Positions 1-9,725 of a stretch of DNA of 48,582 nucleotides are shown one piece after another. The DNA comes from Hondaea fermentalgiana (lineage: Eukaryota > Sar > Bigyra > Thraustochytrida > Thraustochytriidae), in NCBI GenBank assembly GCA_014084085.1, contig NPFB01000074.1, forward strand, positions 23,802-72,383. The letters are read 5' to 3'. Made by a program: the position numbers and the translations under genes. Each line of letters opens with the position of its first letter. Within the stretch, counting starts at the first letter, position 1. The notes under the pieces are model-generated. The model worked only from the letters and a program-made list of their open reading frames with translations. It did not search any database and was not told where the DNA came from.

Positions 1-53
<53 letters not shown>
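1..53. repeat. (TTGC)13 microsatellite at the left contig end
   Basis: Perfect TTGC tandem repeat with unbroken period-4 identity over positions 1-53. It forms the contig edge, so the real array is probably longer than what was assembled. Confidence 0.97.
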
Positions 54-400
54 CGTCGAAAACCATAATGGAACGAGGCGTGAACGATCCCGTAGGCCTG
101 CTACAAAGGCACCCGACTTGGAGCGACGCATCGACGAAGCATGATTCATGGCTGAAAGGGATGATGTTTGCCATGCGGATGCATAGCTTTTTCAAAGTCA
201 AGCAAAGACGCATCAAGGGCCAGCTCAAAACAAAGCTCTCTGCATAATTATTGAGACCTTCTCGCTGAAGTCTTCGGGTCTCCTTTCTCGTAGCGTTCAC
301 AAGCAACTCCTTCAAGACGAGGCAAGCTAAGAGAGACAGAGAGAGAGAGAGAGAGACGACTATCAACCACCGCAGAGTTCGATGATCATAGAAACATATT
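54..400. other. Gene-free left flank with (GA)n tract
   Basis: No reading frame here looks like a gene. A (GA)n tract lies at about 338-356. The stretch is downstream of the minus-strand dynamin-like gene, so it should contain that gene's 3' UTR and poly(A) site. On the minus strand an AATAAA hexamer overlaps the stop codon of that gene at about 399-405. Confidence 0.6.
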
Positions 401-2863
401 TTATTGCCTGCTGGATGCTGCTTTCACCTCGGATGGTGGTCGGAAGTAAATGGAGCGGGCATTACTTCGCACTCTGCTGAGATAATTCTCGACAGCTTTG
501 GCTGTGACTTCCTTCATCGTCAAAATTTCGTGTGACGCAAGAAAGATGTTCACTAATGGTGCAAATTTTTTCTTGCACTCCTCGAATGCAGTGATCTCGC
601 CTGCTTGAGTCGACCCCTTCAGCCATCCAGTAACGGCACCTGCGCCACTGCCGCTGGCGACGATAGATGATGCCGCGGCCCCGTAAGTGTAAACTGCAGC
701 GCCCATTGCAAGCCCGCCACCTGTCATAAACGCGCCAACCACAGCTGCCCCAACCATTGCACCTTTCAACGCAGACTTTCGTTTTTTTGAAGAGAGATGC
801 TTCTCGGCGGACTGCTGCACAATTCTTTCAAGCGAAGTCTTAATCCCCTCGGAGGCGAGAAAATTTTTGCGGTCATCAGTAGACATGACCCAGAAGTTGC
901 GTTGAGTAATCCAATCGTCACCGAAGTCAACGCGCAATGTGTCCAGATCATCTGACTTTAACCCCAACTTGTCGAGAGTCTGCATCACAGTTTTGTACCA
1001 CTCGGCAGCTTCTGTGATGACAGGATATATCTCGAGCACGAAGTACTTGAGAGCATCTTCCGCATCGAAGGTAGCTTTAATAGTGCTACCAGAAAGCTCA
1101 GCCAGCTCTTGTGCAAAATTTGGCCGGTCCAGGTCTAACGATGCAGCTTCTTGGAAAGCTTCTTTCAAATCAGGAAACCAAACAGGAGCATCTTCTAGAC
1201 TTTCGGGAAGGCAGCCAGAGAGATCTTGCTGAAAGGCTCTAGCCACGTTGGTTCTGTCCTCCGTCCAATCATTTCTTTCAAAGTGCAGCGAAAGCTGGGC
1301 AAAATTGCGTTCTGGTGGCCTAACGGCTTGCTTGATGGAATCTTTCAGATATTGATTATCGTCTTCTGGCACGTGTGACTGAAGCGCCTCGGTATCGCCG
1401 ATAAAGTTCTCAAGAGACGCCTTGAGCCCCTCCCGAGTCCCAGCATTGACCTCTTTGCGTAACGCGTTTCTGCGCAGTCCTCGCACAACCTCGGCTAGTT
1501 TTTTAATCGCGGAGCTTACGAGTTCTCTGACAGTCTCAGTAGGAGCCTCATTCCAGCTCTTCGCTTCAGGCACTGTAGTGACAACTTCAGGCACTTTCTT
1601 CATGATAAACACATTCATATCTTCATGATGACGGCCTACGTCGCTCGCGTAACTTTCAGCGGCGCTGTGGAGGGAGCTCTCCAGTTCGTCGTAAGACCTT
1701 TGCAGCGAAAGGAGTCTGGCCAGTACTTCGACAGCCTCTGGCGCATATTTGGCGAGATTCTCGAGGTTGACGTAGTCAGGGTGGAGCAGCACGCTTTCCG
1801 AGCTTACATCGAGTAAGGCTCGGACCATTTGGATCCGAGATTTAAGCATGTCGAGCACGAGCTTTTCCCAAATCGTGTTAATGCCGGAAAGCTTTTTTGT
1901 CTCGCGAGCGATTTTATCATGCATTTCTCTGGCTTTCTGTTCCGCATCGCTGACATCAATATTCCGTGCAACAAATGGGCCCACGATACCTTGTTGATCT
2001 TTGACCTTCGCGTATTCTTTTCGTGCTGCGCTGTTCCGAGAAAGCGGACTTTCTCCATCCATGTTGTTTTCCTCGGGCAACTCGCAGGCAAGCTTTATAT
2101 GCGTATTAACGAGTTCGCATTTAAGGAGATCGCATCCTCTGCAGGCGCTATGCAAAGCGGCTTTTCCCATGGTATAGTAAAAGGTGATGGGCCGTCCAAA
2201 GAGCGCCTTGCGTTTCTCCTCATTGTACTTCTCTGTTTCTGCGGATTTTTTGATCCCGTCGCGTTCTTTCAGAACGACATCATCCATTTTGTTGATGAAG
2301 AGCCCTACCTGGCACGACGGCTTCGTGTATTTTCGAACGAGCGCGCCGAGTTCCTCTATGCTGGTGGCGCCGATCTCGTCCTTGGACACGACGATGCAGA
2401 CAAAGTGAGCGCGTGCGAGAACTTTGCCAACCTCTCTCACTCGATCCTCATACCCATTGGTTTCGTTTGTGCCAGGGACATCAAAAAAACTGATGCCCCC
2501 GAGTCCGAGTGAGGTGTAATGCTTTGCGGTCGTCAGATTGGTGCGAATGGTGAGACGAGGCATGCCTTCGGCCTGGTTCTTGTGCCGAATCCATTGCAAG
2601 ACTCTTGTATGGGAATCACGACGCTCATCCTCGTTCTCGCCAAAGATGTCTTCTTTCGGTTCTTCGCCTTCTTCGACCACTGAGGAGCACTTGAATGTTC
2701 CGGGCTCCAAGCTCGCGTCGTGACGCACCTCTGCAATGCAAGCTGTCTCGATCGTTGCCGCACTCGGCAGCAGCTCTGCTCCAATGAGCGCATTCAATAG
2801 CGTTGACTTGCCAGCGTTGATCGACCCCAGCACAGTAACGCGCAAGTCAGTTTCTTCGCTCAT
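401..2863 (-). CDS. Dynamin-like large GTPase (bacterial-DLP-like layout)
   Basis: Large GTPase of the dynamin superfamily, expected to bind and remodel membranes. From the first in-frame ATG (2863) it has 820 residues. Visible motifs: P-loop GSINAGKST (about 13-21), switch threonines in AATIETA (about 37-40), G3 DVPG (128-131) and G4 NKMD (191-194). The middle is long and helical. Near the C-terminus (about 697-750) a glycine-rich hydrophobic stretch such as GAAVVGAFMTGGGLAMGAA could insert in membranes like the paddle of bacterial dynamin-like proteins. The frame stays open without an ATG upstream to 3011, and those residues (for example RGIEEEDKRTVALRQI) resemble the helix that normally precedes the first GTPase strand, so an upstream exon or a non-ATG start is possible. 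The gene is divergent from a second dynamin-like gene. Family assignment is firm; the specific role is unknown. Confidence 0.85.
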   Translation of the reverse strand: MSEETDLRVTVLGSINAGKSTLLNALIGAELLPSAATIETACIAEVRHDASLEPGTFKCSSVVEEGEEPKEDIFGENEDERRDSHTRVLQWIRHKNQAEGMPRLTIRTNLTTAKHYTSLGLGGISFFDVPGTNETNGYEDRVREVGKVLARAHFVCIVVSKDEIGATSIEELGALVRKYTKPSCQVGLFINKMDDVVLKERDGIKKSAETEKYNEEKRKALFGRPITFYYTMGKAALHSACRGCDLLKCELVNTHIKLACELPEENNMDGESPLSRNSAARKEYAKVKDQQGIVGPFVARNIDVSDAEQKAREMHDKIARETKKLSGINTIWEKLVLDMLKSRIQMVRALLDVSSESVLLHPDYVNLENLAKYAPEAVEVLARLLSLQRSYDELESSLHSAAESYASDVGRHHEDMNVFIMKKVPEVVTTVPEAKSWNEAPTETVRELVSSAIKKLAEVVRGLRRNALRKEVNAGTREGLKASLENFIGDTEALQSHVPEDDNQYLKDSIKQAVRPPERNFAQLSLHFERNDWTEDRTNVARAFQQDLSGCLPESLEDAPVWFPDLKEAFQEAASLDLDRPNFAQELAELSGSTIKATFDAEDALKYFVLEIYPVITEAAEWYKTVMQTLDKLGLKSDDLDTLRVDFGDDWITQRNFWVMSTDDRKNFLASEGIKTSLERIVQQSAEKHLSSKKRKSALKGAMVGAAVVGAFMTGGGLAMGAAVYTYGAAASSIVASGSGAGAVTGWLKGSTQAGEITAFEECKKKFAPLVNIFLASHEILTMKEVTAKAVENYLSRVRSNARSIYFRPPSEVKAASSRQ

Positions 2864-3975
2864 CGCGTCAATCTGCCGAAGCGCAACTGTCCTCTTGTCT
2901 TCTTCCTCAATGCCTCGGATCTTTTTGGTTTGCTCCACAATTCGGGTTTGCTTTGCCTGGCTGCCTGGCTGCTTGTCAAACCCCTGCTCTCTCTTGGAGG
3001 CTGCATCGCATTACTTTCTCAGCGCGTGCAGCGCCATACGATCGATTATTCGGGCGTCCTTCCCACCCTGATGTCCGCACAGCCTGTTTTTGGAAGCTCC
3101 GGACCAAATTTTTCTTGCTCAAGGCCTGCAGGTGCAGCCTGACAGGTGTGTTCTTACAGTACGGTCACCGGCCAGTACGTGTAGTACCTTCACCTGTGTC
3201 ACGATTCTTGATTTCGTGCTGTGTCTGCAAGCATGGCGAGCGGCAATCTTTCGCCGAATTCGTGGTGGCCTCTTCTCCGAGTCACGACCTTAGGCTTCAC
3301 GCTTCGACTGATCGATCATCACCAGCGATGATCTGCCACCGCACCGACGACCAGGCTGTCAAGCAGGCTCTGCCTGACTGGCGGTCTGTGCTGCTTCATT
3401 CACTGTCAATCACTTTCCTTCACGAGGACAATCGAGCTGACTAGCTCGTGGCGATCTTCGCTTGCCTATCCAGTTCAGCGCACGTAAGATTCCTGTCCTC
3501 TCCCCGCGACCACCGGCAGCGGACGACGGCACGTTTCTGGCTGCAGCTGCTGCCGGCTCCTGCCTCCTGTCGGTTTTTCAGGTGTGCACTTCCTTGGTTT
3601 ATTGGCTGCGACGGAAACTGCGAGCGACGCCGATCTTTTCGCGAATCGGCCTGAGAGGTACCCTTTTGGTCAAGGTGTGCGGCCGCCATCCTGTCCGCGA
3701 TCTTTTCGAGAGAACGATAAGCAATTCTTTTACGCAGAGATTACTGTGGGAAGGTGACGACTTATGCCCGTGACTCTTGCAGATTGACTGTGAGTGCCGC
3801 CACGACAGCGCGGGTGAGGAAAACTGTGGATGGGACGAAGTCATGCTGTCCCTTGCCACAGGAACTGAAGGGAAAAGGCCTCCGCCTGCAGCCGAGGCCG
3901 CTTCAGGCGCTAGCAATACCCGAATCAGGCGTTGGCAGCCAGACAATACAACGAATCCGCGCACAGATACCAGCC
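2864..3975. other. Divergent intergenic region between the two dynamin-like genes
   Basis: About 1.1 kb shared by the 5' ends of both GTPase genes. The left part (2864-3010) is open in frame with the minus-strand gene. The right part (3754-3975) is open in frame with the plus-strand gene but starts only at a GTG. A tract ending CTCTTGCAG at about 3781 resembles a 3' splice site. No other gene is visible. It may hold a bidirectional promoter or short 5' exons. Confidence 0.5.
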
Positions 3976-6153
3976 ATGTCTCAGGCAGCGACGGGCGCGT
4001 TCGAGCCTGCGACCAGCGTAGGTGGGATATCGAATCCAGACATGGACGAACATGTGGAGCCCGAGAGCGAACCCTTGAACCAGAACACGCAGATCACGGC
4101 CCCCATGGGCGTGCCGATGAATGTGAGCACAAGGCTTTTGCCCATGATTGCGAGCACAGAACCCTTGCTCGATGCCATCGAGCAGGTCCGTGGTACCCTT
4201 GACAGCGAGAACTTTCATGCCCCCGGCGTGGCTGTCATTGGAAACCAAAGCTCTGGCAAGTCATCCGTGCTGTCGGCGCTCACGAGAGTCGACCTTCCGC
4301 GCGGCACTGGCACGGTGACACGATGCCCCATCGTGGTTCACTGCGAAAGGAGCCAAGAGTGTAAGGCATTGGTCAGTCGAGATGCTACTTTTTCCGAGGC
4401 AACCGAGGTACGAGATATGGCATATCTTGCCGAGGCGATCGCACGAAAGCAGCCAAGTTCTGGGGCAATCGAAAACAAAACTGTCCATGTCAAGGTGATG
4501 CGCCCGGACGTCCACAAGCTGGTCCTCATCGATCTGCCTGGAATCAAGCAGTTCGGCGGTTCCAAAGGGGCCGATGAGCACGAGCTCACCGTGGGCCTCG
4601 TTAAAGAATATATCAGCAATCCGAGAATGGTCATTCTCGTCGTTTTGCCCGCGGAATCAGACCTTGAGACTTGTGAGGCGCTTCGTCTTGCGCGCGAGCA
4701 TGACCCGCAAGGCAAGCGTACCTTGGGCGTTTTCACCAAGGTCGATTGTCTCCCAGATTCAGATCCAATTCAAAAGAGATCCTTTTGCGAACGCCTCACC
4801 AAAAAGGGTGCTCCTCAGGCTTTACTTGCACACGGCTACTTTGCCGTGCGGACGCGCACCGAGACCGAAGCACAGGAGGGAGATAGTCATACGGATGTTC
4901 TCGATCGAGAAAGGGCCCTCTTCACAAAAGACAAGTATTTTCGTGAACTGAGCCCGGACCTTTGGGGAATTCAGACCCTTGGCGAAAAAGTGAGCATTAT
5001 CCAGGTGAAAATGGTTCGCCAGTTCATCAACGAAATTCTTCCTGATCTGGAAGCTAGAATCGCCGAGCGATATGGCAGGCTCGAAGCCCTAGGCCGTCCG
5101 CTTGACGACCTCAGCGAGCGTCACCTCATTGCAGTTAGGATCGTTGAGAGGTTTCGCGACGACTTTTCGAAGTGCGCGTACGACAGAGACACGAGCGAGT
5201 GGGTGCGCGACGCGATTGGCTCGCATACCTCGAACTTTGCTAATCTTGGCGGTGTCTTCGATGGGAACGCCAATAGGTTGCGAGACGAGGTCGAAGCAAG
5301 CATCTTCGACCCAACTCGAGGAGGACGGCAGAGGTTTGAGATGGACCCAGCCTTCATTGACGAAGTTCATGGTCGCTGGAAGGATCAGGGAGATGGTGCT
5401 ACGCGGAACCACGAAATGATCTTCAAAGCTCTCATCGAAAAGTATGGTGTACTACCAATTCGTGAGTCTCTCAAGGCCTTACTCGATGACACAATCGAAC
5501 TTTTCGGACGTACAGTGTCTACCATCATCAACAGACATACCGAACGATTTCCAGACTTTGCTGGGCAAGCCATCCTTCTCGCACGGGAACATTTTGAAAA
5601 GCTCAGTGATGAACTCTGGAAAACGATTTGCATGCTGCTGTCGGCCGAGGTCAAGCACTCACGCTTTGGCGACCTTGAACATGTGGACAGTCTTCGGGAA
5701 TTCCAGAAAGCCCTCACGTCTCTGGAGGATACCAAGCGCAGCCAACTTCACAGAGTCGTCAAGTCGACCTTTGATGAGTCACCAGCGCTTCATTTGGCGC
5801 TCGATGTGCTCATCAATTCGTTGCCACCGATCGCAGCTGCTGCAAGCGACGCAGCTTTGCGTGAGCAATCTACGCTAGAGCCAGCTCAAAAGAAGCTCTG
5901 TACCGATGTCGCCACTCGCATTCACTTTTTGTTGGCCACATATTTCTCTCAAACGCCGCGCCTCATCTGGACCGAAGTCGTTGACAAGACAATGGAATTT
6001 ATGAGAAGTTTGTCTGCGGTATCCGATCTCAAAGAGTACTTGCGTGAGGATGATGTTATCGCAATCAAGCGAGGCCGTTTGCAGCAAGAGGTCGATAGCA
6101 TGCGTCGGGCCGCAAGTATCTTGGCGACTGCCAGAAGGAGCTCAACCTACTAG
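3976..6153 (+). CDS. Mx-like dynamin-family GTPase
   Basis: Large GTPase with the compact Mx/dynamin layout of GTPase domain, helical stalk and GED, without a PH or proline-rich domain. From the ATG at 3976 (context CCAGCCATGT) it has 725 residues. The first ~55 look disordered. Motifs: G1 GNQSSGKSS (89-97), G2 in RGTGTVTRCP, G3 DLPG (186-189) and G4 TKVD (254-257). The C-terminal segment around LKEYLREDDVIAIKR resembles the end of the Mx GED. The family oligomerises and hydrolyses GTP co-operatively, in membrane fission or, for animal Mx, antiviral defence; which applies here cannot be read from sequence. The frame is open upstream to a GTG at 3754 with no ATG. It is divergent from the other dynamin-like gene. 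Confidence 0.87.
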   Translation: MSQAATGAFEPATSVGGISNPDMDEHVEPESEPLNQNTQITAPMGVPMNVSTRLLPMIASTEPLLDAIEQVRGTLDSENFHAPGVAVIGNQSSGKSSVLSALTRVDLPRGTGTVTRCPIVVHCERSQECKALVSRDATFSEATEVRDMAYLAEAIARKQPSSGAIENKTVHVKVMRPDVHKLVLIDLPGIKQFGGSKGADEHELTVGLVKEYISNPRMVILVVLPAESDLETCEALRLAREHDPQGKRTLGVFTKVDCLPDSDPIQKRSFCERLTKKGAPQALLAHGYFAVRTRTETEAQEGDSHTDVLDRERALFTKDKYFRELSPDLWGIQTLGEKVSIIQVKMVRQFINEILPDLEARIAERYGRLEALGRPLDDLSERHLIAVRIVERFRDDFSKCAYDRDTSEWVRDAIGSHTSNFANLGGVFDGNANRLRDEVEASIFDPTRGGRQRFEMDPAFIDEVHGRWKDQGDGATRNHEMIFKALIEKYGVLPIRESLKALLDDTIELFGRTVSTIINRHTERFPDFAGQAILLAREHFEKLSDELWKTICMLLSAEVKHSRFGDLEHVDSLREFQKALTSLEDTKRSQLHRVVKSTFDESPALHLALDVLINSLPPIAAAASDAALREQSTLEPAQKKLCTDVATRIHFLLATYFSQTPRLIWTEVVDKTMEFMRSLSAVSDLKEYLREDDVIAIKRGRLQQEVDSMRRAASILATARRSSTY

Positions 6154-6626
6154 GCGATTTGTCTTTGTAACTCAGATTCAGCAACTACCTATTGATCATC
6201 AAGAGAGAGTCAGTCTCCTGACTAGGCTGCACCCACGCACTGCCAGTAGTTTACGGGAGCAGTCAACGTATCTGGCTGACGATCCGCTCATTCTCTCCAC
6301 CGCCCCAACAGAACTCTTTGGCAGTCAGGATTGCATTCATCGAAGAGAAGGATACAGTCTGGGTCACCCGATTCGTCACATTTTTTATTCGGCCTAGGCC
6401 TATGGCGTCGCGCCGTTTGCTTTGCTCCTTGTGCTAATAGTGCCTGAACATGCGGCCTTGCACCAAAATGTGCCTCCCTCTCTCTTGGGACAACCCCCCT
6501 TGTCCCTTCCTCCCTTCTTGTCCTCTTTTTTTTTTTTTTTTTTTTTTGCGCGCGCGCACCCGAGTGAGCTGGGTCAGCTGTCCGCCTTGATCTGGGACTG
6601 CGACAGAACTGCAACTCTTGAACAAG
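6154..6626. other. Intergenic region, promoter of the membrane-protein gene
   Basis: No gene. It holds the 3' UTR of the Mx-like GTPase, a palindromic GGCCTAGGCC at about 6394, and close to the next start a pyrimidine-rich tract running into T22 and an alternating GC tract. Confidence 0.6.
6526..6557. repeat. Poly(T)22 followed by an alternating GC tract
   Basis: Twenty-two T residues (6526-6547) are followed directly by GCGCGCGCGC. The composite lies about 70 bp upstream of the ATG at 6627, where a promoter or initiator would be expected. The same order, pyrimidine tract then alternating CG, recurs at about 44271-44306 and in each 47.2-47.8 kb tandem unit. Confidence 0.8.
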
Positions 6627-9600
6627 ATGCGGAAGCTACTCGCGGTGGCGGCCGCGGTGGCCGCTGCAAGTGTGCCTGCGATCGCACAGCAGCAAGGCGA
6701 GACAAGTCTAAAGGTGTTTCCAAGAGAGATTGAGGCCCAATATTCCAAGGATATGCATACGGCTGACACCCCATTCGGTGATGTCGAGGTGTACGGAGAC
6801 GAAGAAAATGGTATCATAAGCCGCGATATCATTCTTGTGAACCCCTTTGACGAGTTTGTAGAGGTAACCATTGCCATCGAGACAGATGCTGAGATCAGCT
6901 GGCTTCGCATCCCCGCCTCAAAAGAAACCATAGTTCTCCAGTCAGGGGAAGAAATCTCCATTGACGCTGTCGTCCACACAAACATCATGCCCACGGGAAC
7001 TTACACGGCCAAAATCGTGCTTGATATTGTCTGGGAGCTGTACTCTGATTATTCGTTCTCGATCGAGTCCACGATCATCCCAGTCACATTTTACCTCGAG
7101 GCGCCTCCAGACGCCTTGATGAGCAAGGTCGATTTCTCAAACTGCACCGGAATCACGTACTTGGAACGTTGCACGGGCAACGTGGAGCTTATCGACATTA
7201 ACGGCTTTGCTGCAACGACGGGAACGTACACTCGTGCGGTGCAGGCCTTTGCAGGCCCAAACATCAACAACCTGAACGAGCTTTCCGTGTACGAAACCAA
7301 CGAAGGTGCACTCGAGGTCGAGCTGGTGGCACGCGCTGCAGGTAAACTCCAAGTTAAGGTGCTTGTTTTCAATGTTCCCATCGAGAGTAGTGATAGTTTT
7401 GACGTTGGCTGCGGGCCCACCATGCTTCCGGACGTCGACGACGCCTCGACTTGCGTTTGCAATGCGGGCTATGAAATTGACGAGTCCACCGAGGGAGCCA
7501 CATGCACGCGCTGTAAAGCCTGTAGTCCTGGCGAGTATGCAGTGACGTCCTCCAAAAAGTCTCCGTGCGCGTGCAGTGACTGCCCCGAAGGCTCGTATTG
7601 CCCAGACCAGGAAACTGTGCTCAAATGTCCAGCGGGTCACTATTGCAGCGCGCGCACCATTCTCGCAACTCCGTGTCCGGAGAACACCTTTCAAAATGCG
7701 ACGGGCCAGTCCTCGTGCGAGTCTTGCACTGTCTTGGACACCAGAGCGAGTACGTTTGGCTTGATCGGCGCAGAATCGGCCAGCGCTTGCTCGATTTGTC
7801 CAAGTGGGGCCATCTGTCACGCCTCGCAAGCGTACATGGACGACGACGAAACCATGGAGTGCGCCGAAAACCCAAACTATTCGACCCCGGCGACTGGCGG
7901 CACGGTCAATGTCTCGGTCCAATATGTCGCATATGCGGCCCCAGGGCATTTTCGCTTTCCTCCTCTTTCCGAGGCCGGCGATGGAGATCCTGCAAACCCA
8001 TGTGTCTCGATCGACTTTTACACGTGCGAGGACGGAACAGAGCGCTGCTTTGGCGAGACAAATACCTCCGACCCTGCATTGGCGCAAGCCTCGGGGTGTG
8101 GACCAGCCTTTGCGGGTTTTCTGTGCATGGGGTGTGCCGAGGGATATGCCAAGGTTGGCGATCGCTGCCTGTCGTGCGCGACAGTGACGCCATATCTCTT
8201 GGCAGCATTCGGAGCTGCCGTCGCGTGCGCCTTGGTAGCCTTCATCACGTGGCGCATCATTTTGCGGAGCGAGCGACGCGCCGCAAAGCGCTCGCTCATG
8301 GACGGTAGCGTCGATCGCGTCACGTCCGAAGCGGTTGTGACGGTGCTCAAGATCGCGTACTCGCACCTTCAGGCGCTTGCACTTCTCCTACTCATCGACG
8401 TCGACTGGCATCAGTCCGTAACGGCCGTAGAGAAAATGGCATCCACGGTGACGATTTCGGGATCCGATGTGACGAGCTCCATCATGTGTCTTTTCGACGA
8501 GAGTGGCGATGACGGCGAGCGCCTCCCTGGATTCTATGCCAAGGTCCTGCTCGTATACGCCTTTCCGATCTTGTGTGCCCTGCTTTTTGGGATTGTCTGG
8601 GCCATTCTCTGGGTCTGGGACCGCTGTTCTTTCGGGATTCGCGCGCTGTATTACCAAGGCTTTCAGCTCTCGACCATGGTTCTCTTGTTTCTGGCGCACA
8701 TCATCTTGCTACGTACGGCCCTCGAGCTCTTTGTATGCACGACCCCCGAGGTGCAGCATCGTTCCTTTCTTGTCGCAGACCCGCGCATTGAGTGCTTTGC
8801 GGGCTCGCACGTGGCTTGGTTTGCTGTGGCAGGCTTTGGCGGCCTCGTCTTTTACGGATGCGGAATCCCGGCTCTTTCTGCGCTGCTCGTGGTAAAGGGG
8901 TCAAACACGTACTTGCGCACCTTTTTGTGCAAAAACTTTCGCATGGATTGTGAGTTTTGGGAGTCCATCGTAGCGTTGCGCAAGGTGGCCATGACGATCT
9001 TCACCATCACCTTGGCAAAGTTTGGTCCCATTGCCCAGGGCATCTCATGTCTCGTCTGCCTCTTTGCGGCGCTCTTGCTGCACACCCAGGTCGGCCCATA
9101 CGCATACCCGTTTCTCAATCATCTCGAGGGGATGGGTTTGCTGACGCTCCTCGTTTCGTTGACGATGGCGCTATACTCGCTCAGTTTTGATGCAGGTGTT
9201 GATTTTGGTCTCAACATTTTCATCGCTGTGATCAACATCGCCTTTTTGCTCCTTGTCATCTATGAGCTCATGGCTGTCACGGTACTTTTTTCGTGCACGA
9301 GGTCCTCTTCGAACAATGGACCTCCTCGAGAACGCGAGGGTAAGCGACTTCAATCGTGGGTGTCGTCACGATTCTCGACACGCTACGTCGCTGGAAAAGT
9401 GTCGAGCGGTGTGACTTCGGATACAGACGACGATGCAGGTTCTCTCCAAGCGGAGATCGCTCGTCCATCTAAATACCTTGCCTTTTCAGAATCCGTGGTG
9501 CCGCCCAGACCGCTCGATGCGGCCGAGCTCGATGCCGCGAACGATCTCGAAATTGACCAAGTCAACGACGCCTCTGTGCTCGCTCTCGACGAGGAGGCAA

Positions 9601-9725
9601 TACATAACGACACGCTCGGTTCTCACGGTGAACAGGAGACGCAAGACCCGCAGCTGATTTCTGACCAGCAACAACGCCAAAACCAGGAAATGCAGCAGCA
9701 GCAGCGCACTCTGCAAGTCGTGTAG
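6627..9725 (+). CDS. Multi-pass membrane protein with Cys-rich GCC2/GCC3-type ectodomain
   Basis: 1032 residues. The ATG at 6627 opens a signal peptide (MRKLLAVAAAVAAASVPAIA); a TTG nine bases upstream extends the frame but is not needed. Order: signal peptide; extracellular part to about residue 260, probably beta-rich; cysteine-rich region (about 262-517) with repeats such as CPAGHYC and CPEGSYC, typical of ephrin-receptor-like GCC2/GCC3 modules; then about eight hydrophobic helices (about 522-890), including a GPYAYPFLNHLE-type motif between late helices that I associate with TRP-like protist membrane proteins; then a ~140-residue acidic, Gln-rich cytoplasmic tail. It probably acts at the cell surface or in secretory membranes as a receptor or channel-like protein. 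No catalytic domain or ligand is identifiable. Confidence 0.8.
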   Translation: MRKLLAVAAAVAAASVPAIAQQQGETSLKVFPREIEAQYSKDMHTADTPFGDVEVYGDEENGIISRDIILVNPFDEFVEVTIAIETDAEISWLRIPASKETIVLQSGEEISIDAVVHTNIMPTGTYTAKIVLDIVWELYSDYSFSIESTIIPVTFYLEAPPDALMSKVDFSNCTGITYLERCTGNVELIDINGFAATTGTYTRAVQAFAGPNINNLNELSVYETNEGALEVELVARAAGKLQVKVLVFNVPIESSDSFDVGCGPTMLPDVDDASTCVCNAGYEIDESTEGATCTRCKACSPGEYAVTSSKKSPCACSDCPEGSYCPDQETVLKCPAGHYCSARTILATPCPENTFQNATGQSSCESCTVLDTRASTFGLIGAESASACSICPSGAICHASQAYMDDDETMECAENPNYSTPATGGTVNVSVQYVAYAAPGHFRFPPLSEAGDGDPANPCVSIDFYTCEDGTERCFGETNTSDPALAQASGCGPAFAGFLCMGCAEGYAKVGDRCLSCATVTPYLLAAFGAAVACALVAFITWRIILRSERRAAKRSLMDGSVDRVTSEAVVTVLKIAYSHLQALALLLLIDVDWHQSVTAVEKMASTVTISGSDVTSSIMCLFDESGDDGERLPGFYAKVLLVYAFPILCALLFGIVWAILWVWDRCSFGIRALYYQGFQLSTMVLLFLAHIILLRTALELFVCTTPEVQHRSFLVADPRIECFAGSHVAWFAVAGFGGLVFYGCGIPALSALLVVKGSNTYLRTFLCKNFRMDCEFWESIVALRKVAMTIFTITLAKFGPIAQGISCLVCLFAALLLHTQVGPYAYPFLNHLEGMGLLTLLVSLTMALYSLSFDAGVDFGLNIFIAVINIAFLLLVIYELMAVTVLFSCTRSSSNNGPPREREGKRLQSWVSSRFSTRYVAGKVSSGVTSDTDDDAGSLQAEIARPSKYLAFSESVVPPRPLDAAELDAANDLEIDQVNDASVLALDEEAIHNDTLGSHGEQETQDPQLISDQQQRQNQEMQQQQRTLQVV

